From contig NZ_CP121682.1 of NCBI RefSeq assembly GCF_029760955.1, forward strand, positions 186,001 through 250,000: a stretch of DNA of 64,000 nt, written 5' to 3'. Below the pieces are notes generated by a model. It did no database searches. It was not told the DNA's origin and worked only from the letters and a program-made list of their open reading frames with translations. The position numbers and the translations under genes are program-made. The stretch comes from Streptomyces cathayae (GTDB taxonomy: Bacteria > Actinomycetota > Actinomycetes > Streptomycetales > Streptomycetaceae). Shown here piece by piece: positions 63,646 to 64,000 of this stretch. Positions within the stretch are counted from its first letter, which is position 1. Each line of letters begins with the position of its first letter.

Positions 63646-64000
63646 GCCGGATCCCCCCTCATCGCACGGCTGTACCGCGAACGTGACGTCGACGCTACGG
63701 TGTGTGCTCTACCGAGGTGAGGGGTTCGGTGTTTTCCCTTGGAATATGCGACAAGGGCGCCCCGGTACTGATAACGTCGCCGATTTTCCCGGTCCGGTGG
63801 GCGGCGGGGTGCGCGCGGGTTTCCCCCTGTACGGAGGGGCAGGGCCTTCCCCTGTGCGGACGGCGGGTCGGCCCTGCCCACCGGATTCCATTGTGGGGAC
63901 CGGGTACTGTCGCGACCACAAGTGAAAGCCTTCCGCCATGTGTGCGCCCCCCACACCCCGTGCGCGGGACCCGCGTGCGGGGATGACACGTGACACATGA
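63646..64000. other. Right-edge intergenic region
   Basis: No gene is supported in the last 355 bases. It contains the promoter region of the roadblock operon on the minus strand. A 20-codon frame starting at the ATG at 63938 ends exactly at the window edge and cannot be judged. Confidence 0.4.

Overview
The window looks like the chromosome of a Streptomyces or close relative. GC is very high, third codon positions are almost all G or C, many genes start with GTG, and typical families are present: streptogrisin-type protease, snapalysin, secreted phospholipase A2, DUF574 methyltransferases, an XRE/DUF397 pair, HATPase and STAS regulators and roadblock proteins. All calls come from reading the sequence and recognising families; no database search was run.

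Layout. 1-2.4 kb: a frameshifted metallophosphoesterase, a CBS/BON protein and a collapsed GH1 beta-glucosidase relic. 2.4-8.0 kb: an oligosaccharide ABC importer divergent from a GH31 alpha-xylosidase that keeps the YicI catalytic numbering. The importer's binding-protein gene carries a TTA (bldA) codon. 8.0-20.4 kb: a DUF574 methyltransferase, phospholipase A2, an AhpD-like protein, MsrA, an AraC-VOC-UvrA-like trio, an HATPase protein, a GlxA regulator, an HD hydrolase and two secreted proteases. Between the proteases, on the minus strand, lies a sequence that folds as a complete tRNA-Gly(UCC) with a GUGC instead of GUUC T-arm. 20.6-33.4 kb: an aldo/keto reductase, a five-gene branched-chain-type ABC importer, a two-headed MerR regulator divergent from an erythromycin-esterase-like gene, a PucR regulator and a large LuxR/AAA regulator with an internal repeat insert. 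33.6-35.1 kb: a secreted cutinase/polyester hydrolase and a small Cys-rich protein.

35.2-45.65 kb is the most distinctive region: ten same-strand genes in two units. The upstream unit is cytochrome P450, ferredoxin, ferredoxin reductase and LysR regulator. The downstream unit is two phosphotriesterase-family proteins (one lacking most metal ligands), an FAD monooxygenase, an HSL-type hydrolase, an MBL hydrolase and a CocE-type hydrolase. Both units carry the same short element in their promoter regions. This looks like a self-contained catabolic pathway for an unidentified ester- or lactone-containing, probably cyclic or aromatic, compound.

46-64 kb is mostly signalling: a second DUF574 methyltransferase, an XRE/DUF397/HEAT-like locus, a Cache-PAS-GAF-PP2C-HATPase protein, an FprA-type reductase behind an iron-box-like sequence, an IS605/TnpB right-end relic, a GH65 glycoside phosphorylase, a DevS-like kinase that keeps the candidate haem His, a DevR-like regulator, a STAS protein, a flavohaemoglobin, and a four-gene operon of three roadblock-type proteins and one DUF4388 protein.
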